Origin: Paracoccus litorisediminis
GTDB taxonomy: Bacteria > Pseudomonadota > Alphaproteobacteria > Rhodobacterales > Rhodobacteraceae
Assembly: GCF_009711205.1 (NCBI RefSeq)
Contig: NZ_WMIG01000008.1
Span: forward strand, 62,001 to 126,000
Reading direction: 5' to 3'
DNA: 64,000 nt
Shown here: positions 17,182 through 26,087 of the stretch, in pieces
Layout of the letters: the number at the start of each line of letters is the position of its first letter
Numbering within the stretch: the first letter of the stretch is position 1
Notes under the pieces: generated by a model
Seen by the model: only the letters and a program-made list of their open reading frames with translations
What the model was told of the DNA's origin: nothing
Databases searched by the model: none
Translations under genes and position numbers: made by a program

Positions 17182-18176
17182 CCAAGCTGAAACAACTTCG
17201 CCCGCAGCTTCTGGCGCTGGCCGTGGTGCTGGTGTTGATCGGACTGATTTCACCGGGATTTTTCTCGGTTACGGTGCAGAACGGGCGACTTTACGGCAGC
17301 CTGATCGATGTCGGCGTACGGGTCGCACCGGTGGCGCTGCTGGCGATCGGCATGACGCTGGTCATCGCGACCAAGGGGATAGACCTGTCGGTCGGCGCGG
17401 TCATGGCAATCACCGGGGCGGTCGCCGCAACGCTGGTGGCTGACGGCCATTCGGTGCCGGTGGTGCTGGCGGTGTCCCTGGCGCTGGGATTGGTCTGCGG
17501 CATCTGGAACGGCGTGCTGGTGGCGTTTCTGGATATCCAGCCGATCATCGCCACGCTGATCCTGATGGTGGCCGGACGCGGCATCGCGCAGTTGATCACC
17601 GGAGGCGTGATCCTGACCTTCAACGATCCGGCATTCTCCTTCATCGGCTCGGGTGCGGTGCTTGGCATTCCGATGCCGATCCTGATCTGGCTGGCGATGG
17701 GGCTGGCGGTCGGATTGCTGGTGCGGCGCTCGGCACTTGGTCTGCTGATCGAGGCCGTGGGAATCAACCGCCGCGCCTCGATGCTGGTGGGGGTCCGGGC
17801 GCGCTTCCTGATCCTCGCGACCTACGCGATCTCGGGCCTTTGCGCGGCCATGGCGGGGATGATCGTCACCGCCGATATCCATGGCGCGGATGCGAACAAT
17901 GCCGGGCTGTGGCTGGAGCTGGATGCCATTCTGGCCGTGGTCATTGGCGGCACCTCGCTGGCGGGCGGACGCTTTTCGATCACTGCCTCGCTGATCGGGG
18001 CGCTGATCATTCAGGCCCTGAACACCGGCATCCTGATGTCGGGCTGGCCGCCGGAATTCAACCTGATTGTCAAGGCCGTCGTCATCGTGGCCATCCTGAC
18101 GCTGCAATCTCCTGCCGTGGCTGACGAACTGTCGGTCCTGCGGGGCATGCTGCGCCGGAAAGGAGCCAAGTCATGA
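17178..18176 (+). CDS. ytfT: Sugar ABC transporter permease
   Basis: 332-residue integral membrane protein of the RbsC family, with about 8-10 hydrophobic segments and the family motif GIDLSVGAVMAI (residues near 70-81). Its ATG overlaps the ytfR stop by 4 bp. The family loop VGVRARFLILATYAISG and the GGTSLAGG segment near residue 257 are present. It pairs with YjfF to form the membrane channel. Confidence 0.92.
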   Translation: MTKLKQLRPQLLALAVVLVLIGLISPGFFSVTVQNGRLYGSLIDVGVRVAPVALLAIGMTLVIATKGIDLSVGAVMAITGAVAATLVADGHSVPVVLAVSLALGLVCGIWNGVLVAFLDIQPIIATLILMVAGRGIAQLITGGVILTFNDPAFSFIGSGAVLGIPMPILIWLAMGLAVGLLVRRSALGLLIEAVGINRRASMLVGVRARFLILATYAISGLCAAMAGMIVTADIHGADANNAGLWLELDAILAVVIGGTSLAGGRFSITASLIGALIIQALNTGILMSGWPPEFNLIVKAVVIVAILTLQSPAVADELSVLRGMLRRKGAKS

Positions 18177-19156
18177 TCCGCGCCCGCTATCTGCCTTTTG
18201 TCGCTACGGTGCTGATCTTTGTCGTGGCCTATGCGCTTTGCGCGCTGCAGTTCCCGAACATGCTGTCCTTCCGGGTGCTGGGGAACCTGCTGACCGACAA
18301 TGCCTTTCTGGGGATTGCAGCGGTGGGCATGACATTCGTCATCCTGTCGGGCGGGATCGACCTGTCTATGGGGTCGGTCATCGCCTTCACCTCGGTCTTT
18401 GTCGCGGTGCTGGTGCGGGCTGGGGTGCATCCGGCGCTGGCCTTTGCCTTGGCGCTGGCGGTGTCGACCAGCTTCGGCGCGCTGATGGGGTTGACCATCC
18501 ATGCGCTGAAGATGCCGGCATTCGTCGTCACGTTGGCCGGGATGTTTCTTGCGCGCGGCGCGGCCTTTCTGATCTCGACCGATTCCGTGCCGATCAGCCA
18601 TGATTTCCTGAAACAACTCAAGGGCATCTACATCCAGCTTCCGGATAAGGGGAAGCTCAGTTTTCTGGCCATCCTGATGCTGCTGGCTTTTGCCGTCGGC
18701 GTAATCCTGGCGCATCGCACCCGCTTTGGCGCGAATGTCTATGCGCTTGGCGGGTCCGAGCAATCGGCCGAGTTGATGGGTGTGCCCCTGCGCAAGACCA
18801 TGATCCAGCTCTACGCGTTCTCGGGCTTCATGGCGGGGCTCGCGGGGTTGGCCTATACGCTTTACACCTCGGCGGGCTATTCGCTGGCGACGGTGGGGGT
18901 GGAACTGGACGCCATCGCGGCCGTGGTCGTCGGCGGCACGCTGCTGACCGGCGGCTCGGGGCTGGTTCTGGGCACGCTGTTCGGGGTGCTGATCCAAGGT
19001 TTGATCCAGACCTATATCGTCTTTGACGGCACGCTGTCCTCATGGTGGACCAAGATCGTCATTGGGATGCTGCTGTTTGCCTTCATCGTGCTGCAACGCC
19101 TGATCCTGCTGGTGTCCGAGCGCCGCGCCGCGATCCGCGCATCCAGCGGGGGTTGA
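18173..19156 (+). CDS. yjfF: Sugar ABC transporter permease
   Basis: 327-residue RbsC-family membrane permease. GGIDLSMGSVIAF (near residue 60) is the same conserved motif as in the partner permease, followed by FVVTLAGMFLARG, GGSEQSAELMGVPL and VVGGTLLTGGSG. It overlaps ytfT by 4 bp (ATGA), as is usual for the ytfT-yjfF pair. The gene order ytfQ-ytfR-ytfT-yjfF is the same as in E. coli, which supports the galactofuranose-type assignment. Confidence 0.92.
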   Translation: MIRARYLPFVATVLIFVVAYALCALQFPNMLSFRVLGNLLTDNAFLGIAAVGMTFVILSGGIDLSMGSVIAFTSVFVAVLVRAGVHPALAFALALAVSTSFGALMGLTIHALKMPAFVVTLAGMFLARGAAFLISTDSVPISHDFLKQLKGIYIQLPDKGKLSFLAILMLLAFAVGVILAHRTRFGANVYALGGSEQSAELMGVPLRKTMIQLYAFSGFMAGLAGLAYTLYTSAGYSLATVGVELDAIAAVVVGGTLLTGGSGLVLGTLFGVLIQGLIQTYIVFDGTLSSWWTKIVIGMLLFAFIVLQRLILLVSERRAAIRASSGG

Positions 19157-19158
19157 TC

Positions 19159-19902
19159 ATGGGTGTCCTGCGTCAGCGCATGTTCGGCAGTCAGCCGCGC
19201 TCCAGTCACGCCCGTGTGGTGGAGGAACTGGGTTCGGCCATCGTCACCGGCGAATTCCCGCAAGGCTCGACCCTGCCCGGCGATCCGCAACTGCTGGAGC
19301 GTTTCGGCGTGTCGCGCAGCGTGCTGCGCGAGGCGATGAAGACCTTGGCCGCCAAGGGGTTGGTTCGCGCGAAATCTCGGGTCGGGACCAAGGTCAATCC
19401 CAGCGAGGGTTGGAATTTCGTCGATTCCGACGTGATCATATGGAAGATGCGGGCGGGCATGGACCCGGAATTCGTCGACCATCTGCGCGACATGCGGCTG
19501 GCATTCGAACCCGCCGCCGCCCGTCTGGCAGCGATGAACGCCACCGCCGAGGAAATCGTCAACCTGTTCAGCATCGCCGCGCGCATCGACAATCCCGAGC
19601 ACAGCCGGGAATCCGTCGCGCAAGAGGATCTGAACTTTCACCTCGCCGTGGCGACCATGTCGCGCAATCCTTTCATGCGGTCGGTCACGACCTTGATCGA
19701 GGCGGCTCTGGCCGTGTCCTTCCAGATCTCGTCGCCCGCGCTTAGCCCCGAGGGGATTTCGCGCTGTGCATCGCAGCATCTGCGCATCGCCAGCGCCATT
19801 GCCGCCCGCGATCCCGAGGCGGCGGCTGCCGCGATGCGCGAGGTCGTGCTGGAAGGCGCCGATCGTGCGCGCGAGGCGCTGGGGCCGGACGACACGCATT
19901 AG
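19159..19902 (+). CDS. FadR-type GntR family transcription regulator
   Basis: 247 residues, starting at the ATG at 19159 two bases after the yjfF stop. The N-terminal winged HTH is clear (SAIVTGEFPQGSTLPGDPQLLERFGVSRSVLREAMKTL region, residues about 20-65). The C-terminal half is the all-helical FCD ligand domain, with Asp/His metal-ligand candidates (RLAFEPAAARLA, EDLNFHLAVATM and HLRIASAIAARD). As the last gene of the transporter operon it probably represses that operon and responds to the sugar or a derivative such as a sugar acid. Ligand is unknown. Confidence 0.9.
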   Translation: MGVLRQRMFGSQPRSSHARVVEELGSAIVTGEFPQGSTLPGDPQLLERFGVSRSVLREAMKTLAAKGLVRAKSRVGTKVNPSEGWNFVDSDVIIWKMRAGMDPEFVDHLRDMRLAFEPAAARLAAMNATAEEIVNLFSIAARIDNPEHSRESVAQEDLNFHLAVATMSRNPFMRSVTTLIEAALAVSFQISSPALSPEGISRCASQHLRIASAIAARDPEAAAAAMREVVLEGADRAREALGPDDTH

Positions 19903-19958
19903 GGCTTTCGACCTGCATCGTGCCGCGCTAGGATTCCTGAAAACAATCGGGGGCAGCG

Positions 19959-21242
19959 ATGGGCATTTCACTGAAGAATACGGTCGGATTCGTGGCGCTG
20001 GCACTGGTGCTGGCGTCCTGCGGGGGTGGCAGCTATGGCCCCGGCGGGCGGGGTGTCACCCAGCAAAGCCAGGAAATCAAATGGGGCCGCAACCAGAACC
20101 CGCCAGCAGCCAAGGTCGCGGGCCTCAACAACTGGATCGAGGGTTTCAAGGGCCGCGCCCGCGCGCAAGGGATCAGCGATGCGACGCTGAACTACGCGTT
20201 CCGCGATGTGACCTATAACCCCGAGGTGGTGCGCCGCAGCCAGAACCAGGCCGAATTCAAGAAATCGCTGTGGGAATATCTGGAGAACGCGGTTTCCGAA
20301 AAGCGCCAGACCAATGGCCGGGCGGCCTTGGCACAGTATAACGGCGTCCTCAGCCGGGTCGAGGCGACCTATGGCGTCGACAAGGAAGTCGTCACCGCCG
20401 TCTGGGGCATGGAGTCGACCTATGGCGAGCGGCGCGGCGACCTGCCGCTGATCGAGTCGCTGGCGACCCTCAGCTATGAGGGCTATCGCGGCGGCTTCTT
20501 CCAGAGCCAGCTGATGGCGGCCCTGCGCATCCTGCAGGCTGGCGATATCGATCCGGGCCACATGACCGGAAGCTGGGCGGGCGCGATGGGGCATACCCAG
20601 TTCATCCCGACCACCTATCTGTCCTATGCCGCCGATATCACCGGCGATGGGCGGCGCGACATCTGGTCGAACGACCCCAGCGATTCACTGGCGTCGACCG
20701 CGAACTATCTGGCGAAATCCGGCTGGCAGCGCGGGTTGCCCGCAGCGGTCGAGGTGACGCTGCCCGCAGGTTTCAACACGGGCCTTGCCGGCAAGGGCAA
20801 GCGCCGCTCGGTCGCGGAATGGCAGTCGATGGGCATCCGTCAGGCAACATCGCGCCCGCTGCCCCCGGCCGGAACCTCGACCGAATTGCTGATCCCTGGC
20901 GGGCCGTCCGGCGCGGCCTTCCTGATCACCCGCAACTTCCATGCGATCCTGCGCTACAACAATGCCGATAGCTATGCGCTGGCCGTCGCGCTTTTGGCCG
21001 ACCGGCTCAAGGGCTATCCGGGGCTGGCCAATCCCTGGCCCGCGAACCATCCCGGCATGCGGCTTGAGCAGCGCAAGGAAATGCAGCGTCTGCTGACCGC
21101 GCGCGGTTTCGACACGCAGGGGGTCGACGGCAATGTCGGCTCGAACACCACCAACGCGATCCGCGCCTATCAGCAATCGCGCGGTCTGCCGGTCACTGGC
21201 GAACCCAGTGCGGCGCTGCTGGACCAGTTGCGGCGCGGCTGA
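19959..21242 (+). CDS. Lytic murein transglycosylase lipoprotein, MltB family
   Basis: 427 residues. A lipoprotein signal ends at LVLASC (Cys near residue 22), so it is anchored in a membrane and acts on peptidoglycan in the periplasm. The MltB-type domain has VTAVWGMESTYGERRGD with the catalytic Glu, ALRILQAGDIDPGHMTGSWAGAMGHTQFIP as a strongly conserved stretch, and a Ca-like/structural region TGDGRRDIW. The last 60 residues form a peptidoglycan-binding domain (LLTARGFDTQGVDGNVGSNT). It stands alone between the ytf operon and a terminator. Confidence 0.93.
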   Translation: MGISLKNTVGFVALALVLASCGGGSYGPGGRGVTQQSQEIKWGRNQNPPAAKVAGLNNWIEGFKGRARAQGISDATLNYAFRDVTYNPEVVRRSQNQAEFKKSLWEYLENAVSEKRQTNGRAALAQYNGVLSRVEATYGVDKEVVTAVWGMESTYGERRGDLPLIESLATLSYEGYRGGFFQSQLMAALRILQAGDIDPGHMTGSWAGAMGHTQFIPTTYLSYAADITGDGRRDIWSNDPSDSLASTANYLAKSGWQRGLPAAVEVTLPAGFNTGLAGKGKRRSVAEWQSMGIRQATSRPLPPAGTSTELLIPGGPSGAAFLITRNFHAILRYNNADSYALAVALLADRLKGYPGLANPWPANHPGMRLEQRKEMQRLLTARGFDTQGVDGNVGSNTTNAIRAYQQSRGLPVTGEPSAALLDQLRRG

Positions 21243-21254
21243 ATCTGACCCTTG

Positions 21255-21278
21255 ACGGGCGGGGCAATCCCCGCCCGT
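21255..21278 (+). terminator. Hairpin downstream of the transglycosylase gene
   Basis: ACGGGCGGGG (21255-21264) and CCCCGCCCGT (21269-21278) form a perfect 10-bp stem with a CAAT loop, 12 bases after the stop codon. No clear U-tract follows, so it is an imperfect intrinsic terminator. Confidence 0.65.
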
Positions 21279-21425
21279 TCGCAGGAAATATCTTCTCTGA
21301 CCGGCACGTTGCCAGCAAAGGCCTCCTCTTTAAGCAGGGGCATTTGGAATGGCTAAAGCCCTTGCTCGCGCGGGATACTTAACCCGTATGGCCGGAACAG
21401 CCGGCCCGAGCGAGGGACGAGGGAA

Positions 21426-23294
21426 TTGCTCAATCCAGACCTGATCAGCGCGACAGCGCCGGACGCCGACCTGCCATCCGTCGCGGATGTGGTGGTCTGC
21501 TCGTTTCACACGCCCGATGACTATTATGCGAGCGCCGCCACAAGGCTGCGCCAGTCTTTGGATGCACTGGGGATCGCCCATCATATCGTCGAGGTCGATA
21601 AGCAGCCGGATGAGGAGTGGCTGGAGATTTGCCGCAAGAAGGTTCCCTTCCTGCAATCCGTCTGCGAGGCCAACCCCGATTCCAAGGTCTTCTGGATCGA
21701 CGTCGATTGCGACGTCGATTATTTGCCTGATTTCGTAAGGAATTTCTCGGCAGACATCATCGGATTCCAGCGTGGCTTCGGCCATCCGCTGCGCATTGGC
21801 TATGCCAATAACTCGCGCTTCTGGGAGCCTTGCTTCTGGGGCATCAACACCACCGCTGCCGCCCGCGGCTTCATCGCCGATGCCAGTGCCGCCAGCGCCA
21901 CCATGACCATCCGCGCCACGGATGACTATTTCTTTGAGGAAGCCTGGCGCAAGAATGCCGACCGGCTGTCTTTCCAGGTGATCCCGTCGAACATGCTGGT
22001 AGGGCGCGCCGACGGGGCTGTCGCCGAGGCGAGGCCGTTTTTCTATTTCGGCTCCAGCGGGAATGTCGCGACCTATAAGGGGATCGCGCAGCAGCACAGC
22101 CGCAACAAAACGGGACAGACCGCGTCTGGCGCCCCGCAGGTCCGCTCACTGACCCTGCGGGCCGCGCGCCGCGTGCAAAGCGCCCTGCCACCGCGCCTTG
22201 CCGTGCCGCTGCGGCGGTTGTCGGACCGGGCAGGGCTGACCGATTTCCTGTCACCTACGCCGCCCGCCGCCCGCCAGCTTTCCGCGAACAGCATCTATCG
22301 CATCATCCATGACGCCCGCGAAGGCGATGCGGATGCCGTGCGCACGCGCATTGCCGATGTCACCAGCCGCCGCCTGATGCGCGGCGCTGACAAGGCGGTG
22401 GTGAATGTGGCCGAGGCGTTTCTGGACTATGCCGCCCCGGTTGAGGGCGCGCAGGGGGATGCCCTGCGGCTTTTGTGGTGGGACAAGCCCTATCCGGGGA
22501 ATTATGGCGACTGGCTGTCGCCGTTGATCATTTCGTCGGTGTCGCGCCGACCGATCATGTTCCAGCGCCATGACGAAATCGCGGCTCCGCCGCATCTGAT
22601 GTCGCTGGGCTCGATCGGGCGATTTGCGCAGGCCTCGTCCATTCTGGTCGGCACCGGCATCAGCCGTAGCGACGCCGGGATCGATCCGGGCGCGCGTTTC
22701 ATGTCGCTGCGCGGTCCCTATACTGCCGCGGCGTTGCGCGAGGCGGGCGGTCCATCGGTGGAGCGCTTCGGCGATCCTGCGATCCTGCTGCCGCGTCTGT
22801 TCCCGACGCTGCGCCCGGCCTCGACCAATGGCCGCATCGCGCTGGTGCGCCATTTTGCCCATCGCAATGTGGCGCTGCGACTGCCCGAGGGGGTGGACGA
22901 ATTTTCGGTCCTGCGTTCGGGGCGCGAGGATATCCTGTCGCTGATCCGGGAGCTGCATGGCTATGACGCGGTGCTGACCAGTGCGATGCATGTCCATATC
23001 ACCTGTCAGGCCTACGGCCTGCCGGTGGGTCTGGTGACATTCGAGGGTTTCGAGGATTCCGTCCATGGCGACGGCATCAAGTATCGTGACTATGCCGCCG
23101 GTGTCGACCTGCCTGAACGCATGCCGGTCAGCCTTGGTCATGACCTGCGCCGCCGTGATCTGTCGAATCTGATCGAGCAGGATCGGGTCGGACAGGCGGC
23201 GATGGATTCCGTGCACTCAGCGCTGATTGACGCGATCGAGGCACATGATCTTGCGCTGGCCGAACCCCGTCGACGTTTCGCGGTGGCGCGATGA
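21426..23294 (+). CDS. Glycosyltransferase fused to a polysaccharide pyruvyltransferase-like domain
   Basis: 622 residues, cytoplasmic. Residues about 20-215 look like a nucleotide-sugar transferase fold with an acidic metal motif (IDVDCDVDYL, 91-100). After a linker, residues about 347-600 match the CsaB/ExoV pyruvyltransferase family: WWDKPYPGNYGDWLSP, a central MSLGSIGRFA and VGTGISRSDAG, SLRGPYTAAALREAGG and ERFGDPAILLPRLFP. It should add a sugar and a pyruvyl ketal to the surface polysaccharide exported by the next genes. The start is a TTG at 21426 behind a GA-rich ribosome site. The kps-type gene that follows overlaps it by 4 bp. Confidence 0.82.
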   Translation: MLNPDLISATAPDADLPSVADVVVCSFHTPDDYYASAATRLRQSLDALGIAHHIVEVDKQPDEEWLEICRKKVPFLQSVCEANPDSKVFWIDVDCDVDYLPDFVRNFSADIIGFQRGFGHPLRIGYANNSRFWEPCFWGINTTAAARGFIADASAASATMTIRATDDYFFEEAWRKNADRLSFQVIPSNMLVGRADGAVAEARPFFYFGSSGNVATYKGIAQQHSRNKTGQTASGAPQVRSLTLRAARRVQSALPPRLAVPLRRLSDRAGLTDFLSPTPPAARQLSANSIYRIIHDAREGDADAVRTRIADVTSRRLMRGADKAVVNVAEAFLDYAAPVEGAQGDALRLLWWDKPYPGNYGDWLSPLIISSVSRRPIMFQRHDEIAAPPHLMSLGSIGRFAQASSILVGTGISRSDAGIDPGARFMSLRGPYTAAALREAGGPSVERFGDPAILLPRLFPTLRPASTNGRIALVRHFAHRNVALRLPEGVDEFSVLRSGREDILSLIRELHGYDAVLTSAMHVHITCQAYGLPVGLVTFEGFEDSVHGDGIKYRDYAAGVDLPERMPVSLGHDLRRRDLSNLIEQDRVGQAAMDSVHSALIDAIEAHDLALAEPRRRFAVAR

Positions 23295-24469
23295 AAGATC
23301 TCGACAAGATTCTCGAACTGCCGCGTCAGGTCAAATCGGCCAATCCGCGGATTCCGCCGACCGTCGGGCGTGCGGGTTGGGCAAAACGGCACACGGTTGT
23401 CGTGGCCAGCTTCCTGCTGGGGTTTCTGCTGCCCGCCGTCGTGGTGACCGGCTACATGTTCGGGGTGGCCCGCGACCAATACGTGTCCGAAGTGTCCTTC
23501 GTCGTGCGCGATGATGAAACCGCGCAGATGGGGCTGCTGGCGGGCTTCGGCCTGACATCGGCCGGGAACGCGACGACCGACGCCAAGATGCTGTACGAAT
23601 ACCTGCGCAGTCCGAATTTCGTGGCGGATGTGGATCGCGATATCGACTTGCGTGCAATGTTCCTGCGCGCCAGCGGCGATCCGATCTTTGCGCTGAAAAG
23701 TGATGCCACGCAGGAGGATCTGATCGCCTATTGGCGCAAGATGGTGACGATCAGCGTCGATTCCGCCACCGGCATGATCGGGATCGAGGCACGTGCCTTT
23801 GACCCGCGCGATGCGCAGACAATTACCCTTGCGATCCATGACGCCGCAGGGCGGCTGGTCAACAACGTCTCGGATTCGGCACGCGACAATACCGTGCGCT
23901 ATGCCGAACGCGACCTTGCCAAGACCGTGACCCGTCTGCATGACGCTCGCGTGGCGATGGCGCGGTTTCGCGATAGCAACCGGCTGATGGACCCGCAGGC
24001 GGCGGTGAACATCAACTCGACCGTCATTGCCGGACTGTCGCAGGAATTGACCGAGGCGATGGTCGCGCTGGAAACCCTGCGCGCGCATGGCACGGCAGAT
24101 GTGAAGCTGATTCAGGCTCAGACCCGTGTTGACGTGCTGAACCGCCGGATCGAGGAAGAGCAGCAGCGCTATGTCGGTCAGGACCGCGATGGGGTCAGTT
24201 TCAGTACGGTCATTGACGAATACACCAAGCTGGCGCTGGATCTGGAGCTTGCGGAAAAGGCCTATAGCCTTGCCTTGGCCGGGGTCGAGGCGGCGCGTTC
24301 GAAGGCCGAGCAGGACACCCGCTATCTGGCCACTTTCGTCGAACCGACACTGCCCCAGACCGCGACGCGCCCGCGCCGCATGATGATTTCGGCTCTGGCA
24401 GTGATCTTCATCTTTATCGGCTGGCTCAGCTTTGTGCTGATCGGGTCGAGCAATCGCGACCGCTTCTGA
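23291..24469 (+). CDS. Capsule polysaccharide export inner-membrane protein, KpsE/CtrB type
   Basis: 392 residues with the layout of polysaccharide co-polymerase family 3: an N-terminal transmembrane segment (VVVASFLLGFLLPAVVVTGYMF, about 37-58), a long periplasmic part with a predicted coiled coil (residues about 200-330) and a second transmembrane segment near the C-terminus (about 363-383). YVSEVSFVVRDDE follows the first segment as in KpsE/BexC. It would link the KpsMT ABC exporter to an outer-membrane channel. It overlaps both neighbours, so it belongs to the export operon. No outer-membrane KpsD/Wza gene is in the window. Confidence 0.87.
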   Translation: MKDLDKILELPRQVKSANPRIPPTVGRAGWAKRHTVVVASFLLGFLLPAVVVTGYMFGVARDQYVSEVSFVVRDDETAQMGLLAGFGLTSAGNATTDAKMLYEYLRSPNFVADVDRDIDLRAMFLRASGDPIFALKSDATQEDLIAYWRKMVTISVDSATGMIGIEARAFDPRDAQTITLAIHDAAGRLVNNVSDSARDNTVRYAERDLAKTVTRLHDARVAMARFRDSNRLMDPQAAVNINSTVIAGLSQELTEAMVALETLRAHGTADVKLIQAQTRVDVLNRRIEEEQQRYVGQDRDGVSFSTVIDEYTKLALDLELAEKAYSLALAGVEAARSKAEQDTRYLATFVEPTLPQTATRPRRMMISALAVIFIFIGWLSFVLIGSSNRDRF

Positions 24470-25149
24470 TGATCCATCTGGAAAACCTGTCGAAACGCTT
24501 CACCGTGAACGGACGCACCACGGTGGTTGCGCGCGACATCAACGTCACCTTCCCCAGCCACGAGGCCATCGGCCTGCTGGGCCATAACGGGGCGGGCAAA
24601 TCGACGCTGCTGCGAATGATCGCGGGCGTCGTCCGGCCCGATCGCGGCGGCGTGCATACCACCGGCACGGTGTCCTGGCCGGTGGGTTTTTCGGGCAGCT
24701 TTCACCCTGACCTGACCGGCGCGCAGAACACGCGCTTCATTGCGCGGGTCTATGACGCGGATGCGGATGGCTTGCTGCGCTTTGTCGAGGGCTTCGCCGA
24801 TCTGGGCCATCACTTTCATCTGCCGTTTCGCAACTATTCGTCTGGGATGCGGTCGCGGCTGGCCTTTGGTGTCTCGATGGGCATCCATTTCGACACCTAT
24901 CTGGTCGATGAGGTGACCTCGGTCGGAGACGGCTATTTCCGGGAAAAGAGCAAGGCCTATTTCCGCAACCGACTGCTGAACAGCGGCGCGATCCTCGTGT
25001 CGCATTCGATGAGCATGATCCGGTCGATTTGCAGTTCGGCCGCCGTCCTGCACGCTGGGAACCTGACCTATTATACCGATGTCGAGGAAGCGATCCGCGT
25101 CCATCAGGACAATATGGGCGGCGCAGTCGATGAGGATGACGATGGCTGA
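24469..25149 (+). CDS. Capsule polysaccharide ABC exporter ATPase, KpsT type
   Basis: 226 residues. Walker A is LLGHNGAGKSTLLRMI near residue 35, the short signature NYSSGMRSRLAFGVSMG near 122 and Walker B YLVDEVTSVGD near 144, all typical of KpsT/CtrD/RkpS. It powers export of a capsule-type polysaccharide through the KpsM-like permease. The start overlaps the preceding stop by one base (TGATG). Confidence 0.92.
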   Translation: MIHLENLSKRFTVNGRTTVVARDINVTFPSHEAIGLLGHNGAGKSTLLRMIAGVVRPDRGGVHTTGTVSWPVGFSGSFHPDLTGAQNTRFIARVYDADADGLLRFVEGFADLGHHFHLPFRNYSSGMRSRLAFGVSMGIHFDTYLVDEVTSVGDGYFREKSKAYFRNRLLNSGAILVSHSMSMIRSICSSAAVLHAGNLTYYTDVEEAIRVHQDNMGGAVDEDDDG

Positions 25150-25942
25150 ACCCATCCGCTTCCGCCGACACCCGCTTGGTCGCTGGCCGGGACTGCGCAC
25201 CCTGCGTGCGCTGATCCTGCGCGAGATGGCGACATCTTACGGGCGCTCTCCGGGCGGGTTCCTGTGGACGGTGCTTGAGCCGGTGGGTGGGATTGCGCTG
25301 CTGACGGTGATCTTTTCGCTGGCGGTGCGGGTGCCGCCGATGGGGACCAGTTTCGCCCTGTTCTATGCGACCGGCCTGCTGCCCTTCCTGATGTTTCTGG
25401 ACGTGAGCCGCAAGATCGCGCAGTCGCTGTCCTTTTCCAAACAGCTGCTGTTCTATCCCGGCGTGACCTTTACCGACGCGATCTTTGCCCGTCTGGTACT
25501 GGCTTGCGTGGTGCATGCGTTGGTCTTCACCATCGTGTTGTTCGGGATCGTGATTTACGATCAGGTCGATGTCATCCTTGACCTGCCCGCTGTGGTCACG
25601 GCCTTTGCGCTGGCCGCCACGCTGGGGTTGGGGACGGGCTGCATGAACTGCTTTCTGATGCGGCGCTTTCCGGTCTGGGCGAATGTCTGGTCGATCGCGA
25701 CGCGGCCGCTGTTTCTGTTGTCCTGCATCTTCATGCCCTTCGACAGCGTGCCGACCGGCTTTCGCGACGTGCTGTGGTACAATCCGATCATCCATATTGT
25801 CGGCATGAACCGTTCGGCTTTCTATCCGACCTATCGGGCCGACTATGTCGATCCGGTCTATGTCCTGCTGATCGCGGCGATCCTGTTCGCCTTGGGGCTG
25901 AGCCTGCTGTTCAAATGGCACCGCGATCTGGTGCTGAGATAG
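25142..25942 (+). CDS. Capsule polysaccharide ABC exporter permease, KpsM type
   Basis: 266 residues with about six membrane segments, ABC-2 family. The N-terminal TLRALILREMATSYGRSPGGFLWTVLEP is typical of KpsM/CtrC, as is LFYPGVTFTDAIFARL and the C-terminal WYNPIIHIVGMNRSAFYP. I picked the ATG at 25142 because GAGG lies six bases upstream; ATGs at 25130 and 25136 are possible. It overlaps the ATPase gene by 8 bp. Confidence 0.9.
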   Translation: MAEPIRFRRHPLGRWPGLRTLRALILREMATSYGRSPGGFLWTVLEPVGGIALLTVIFSLAVRVPPMGTSFALFYATGLLPFLMFLDVSRKIAQSLSFSKQLLFYPGVTFTDAIFARLVLACVVHALVFTIVLFGIVIYDQVDVILDLPAVVTAFALAATLGLGTGCMNCFLMRRFPVWANVWSIATRPLFLLSCIFMPFDSVPTGFRDVLWYNPIIHIVGMNRSAFYPTYRADYVDPVYVLLIAAILFALGLSLLFKWHRDLVLR

Positions 25943-25997
25943 CCGATCTCTGCACCCGGTTCGCCGTGGAAAATCAATGCCAAATTGGGGTGAATTT

Positions 25998-26022
25998 AAC
26001 ACGATAATATCTATCGTGTTTT
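25998..26022 (+). terminator. Intrinsic terminator after the capsule export genes
   Basis: AACACGATA (25998-26006) and TATCGTGTT (26012-26020) form a perfect 9-bp stem with a 5-nt loop, followed by two further T residues. It is AT-richer than most of the window and sits between the permease gene and the GT25-like gene. Confidence 0.72.
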
Positions 26023-26087
26023 AAAGGGGCCAGGAATAGACTTGCTGCAAGGCCCGGGAGGACGGGCAAAATAGCGGGGCAAGCAGC

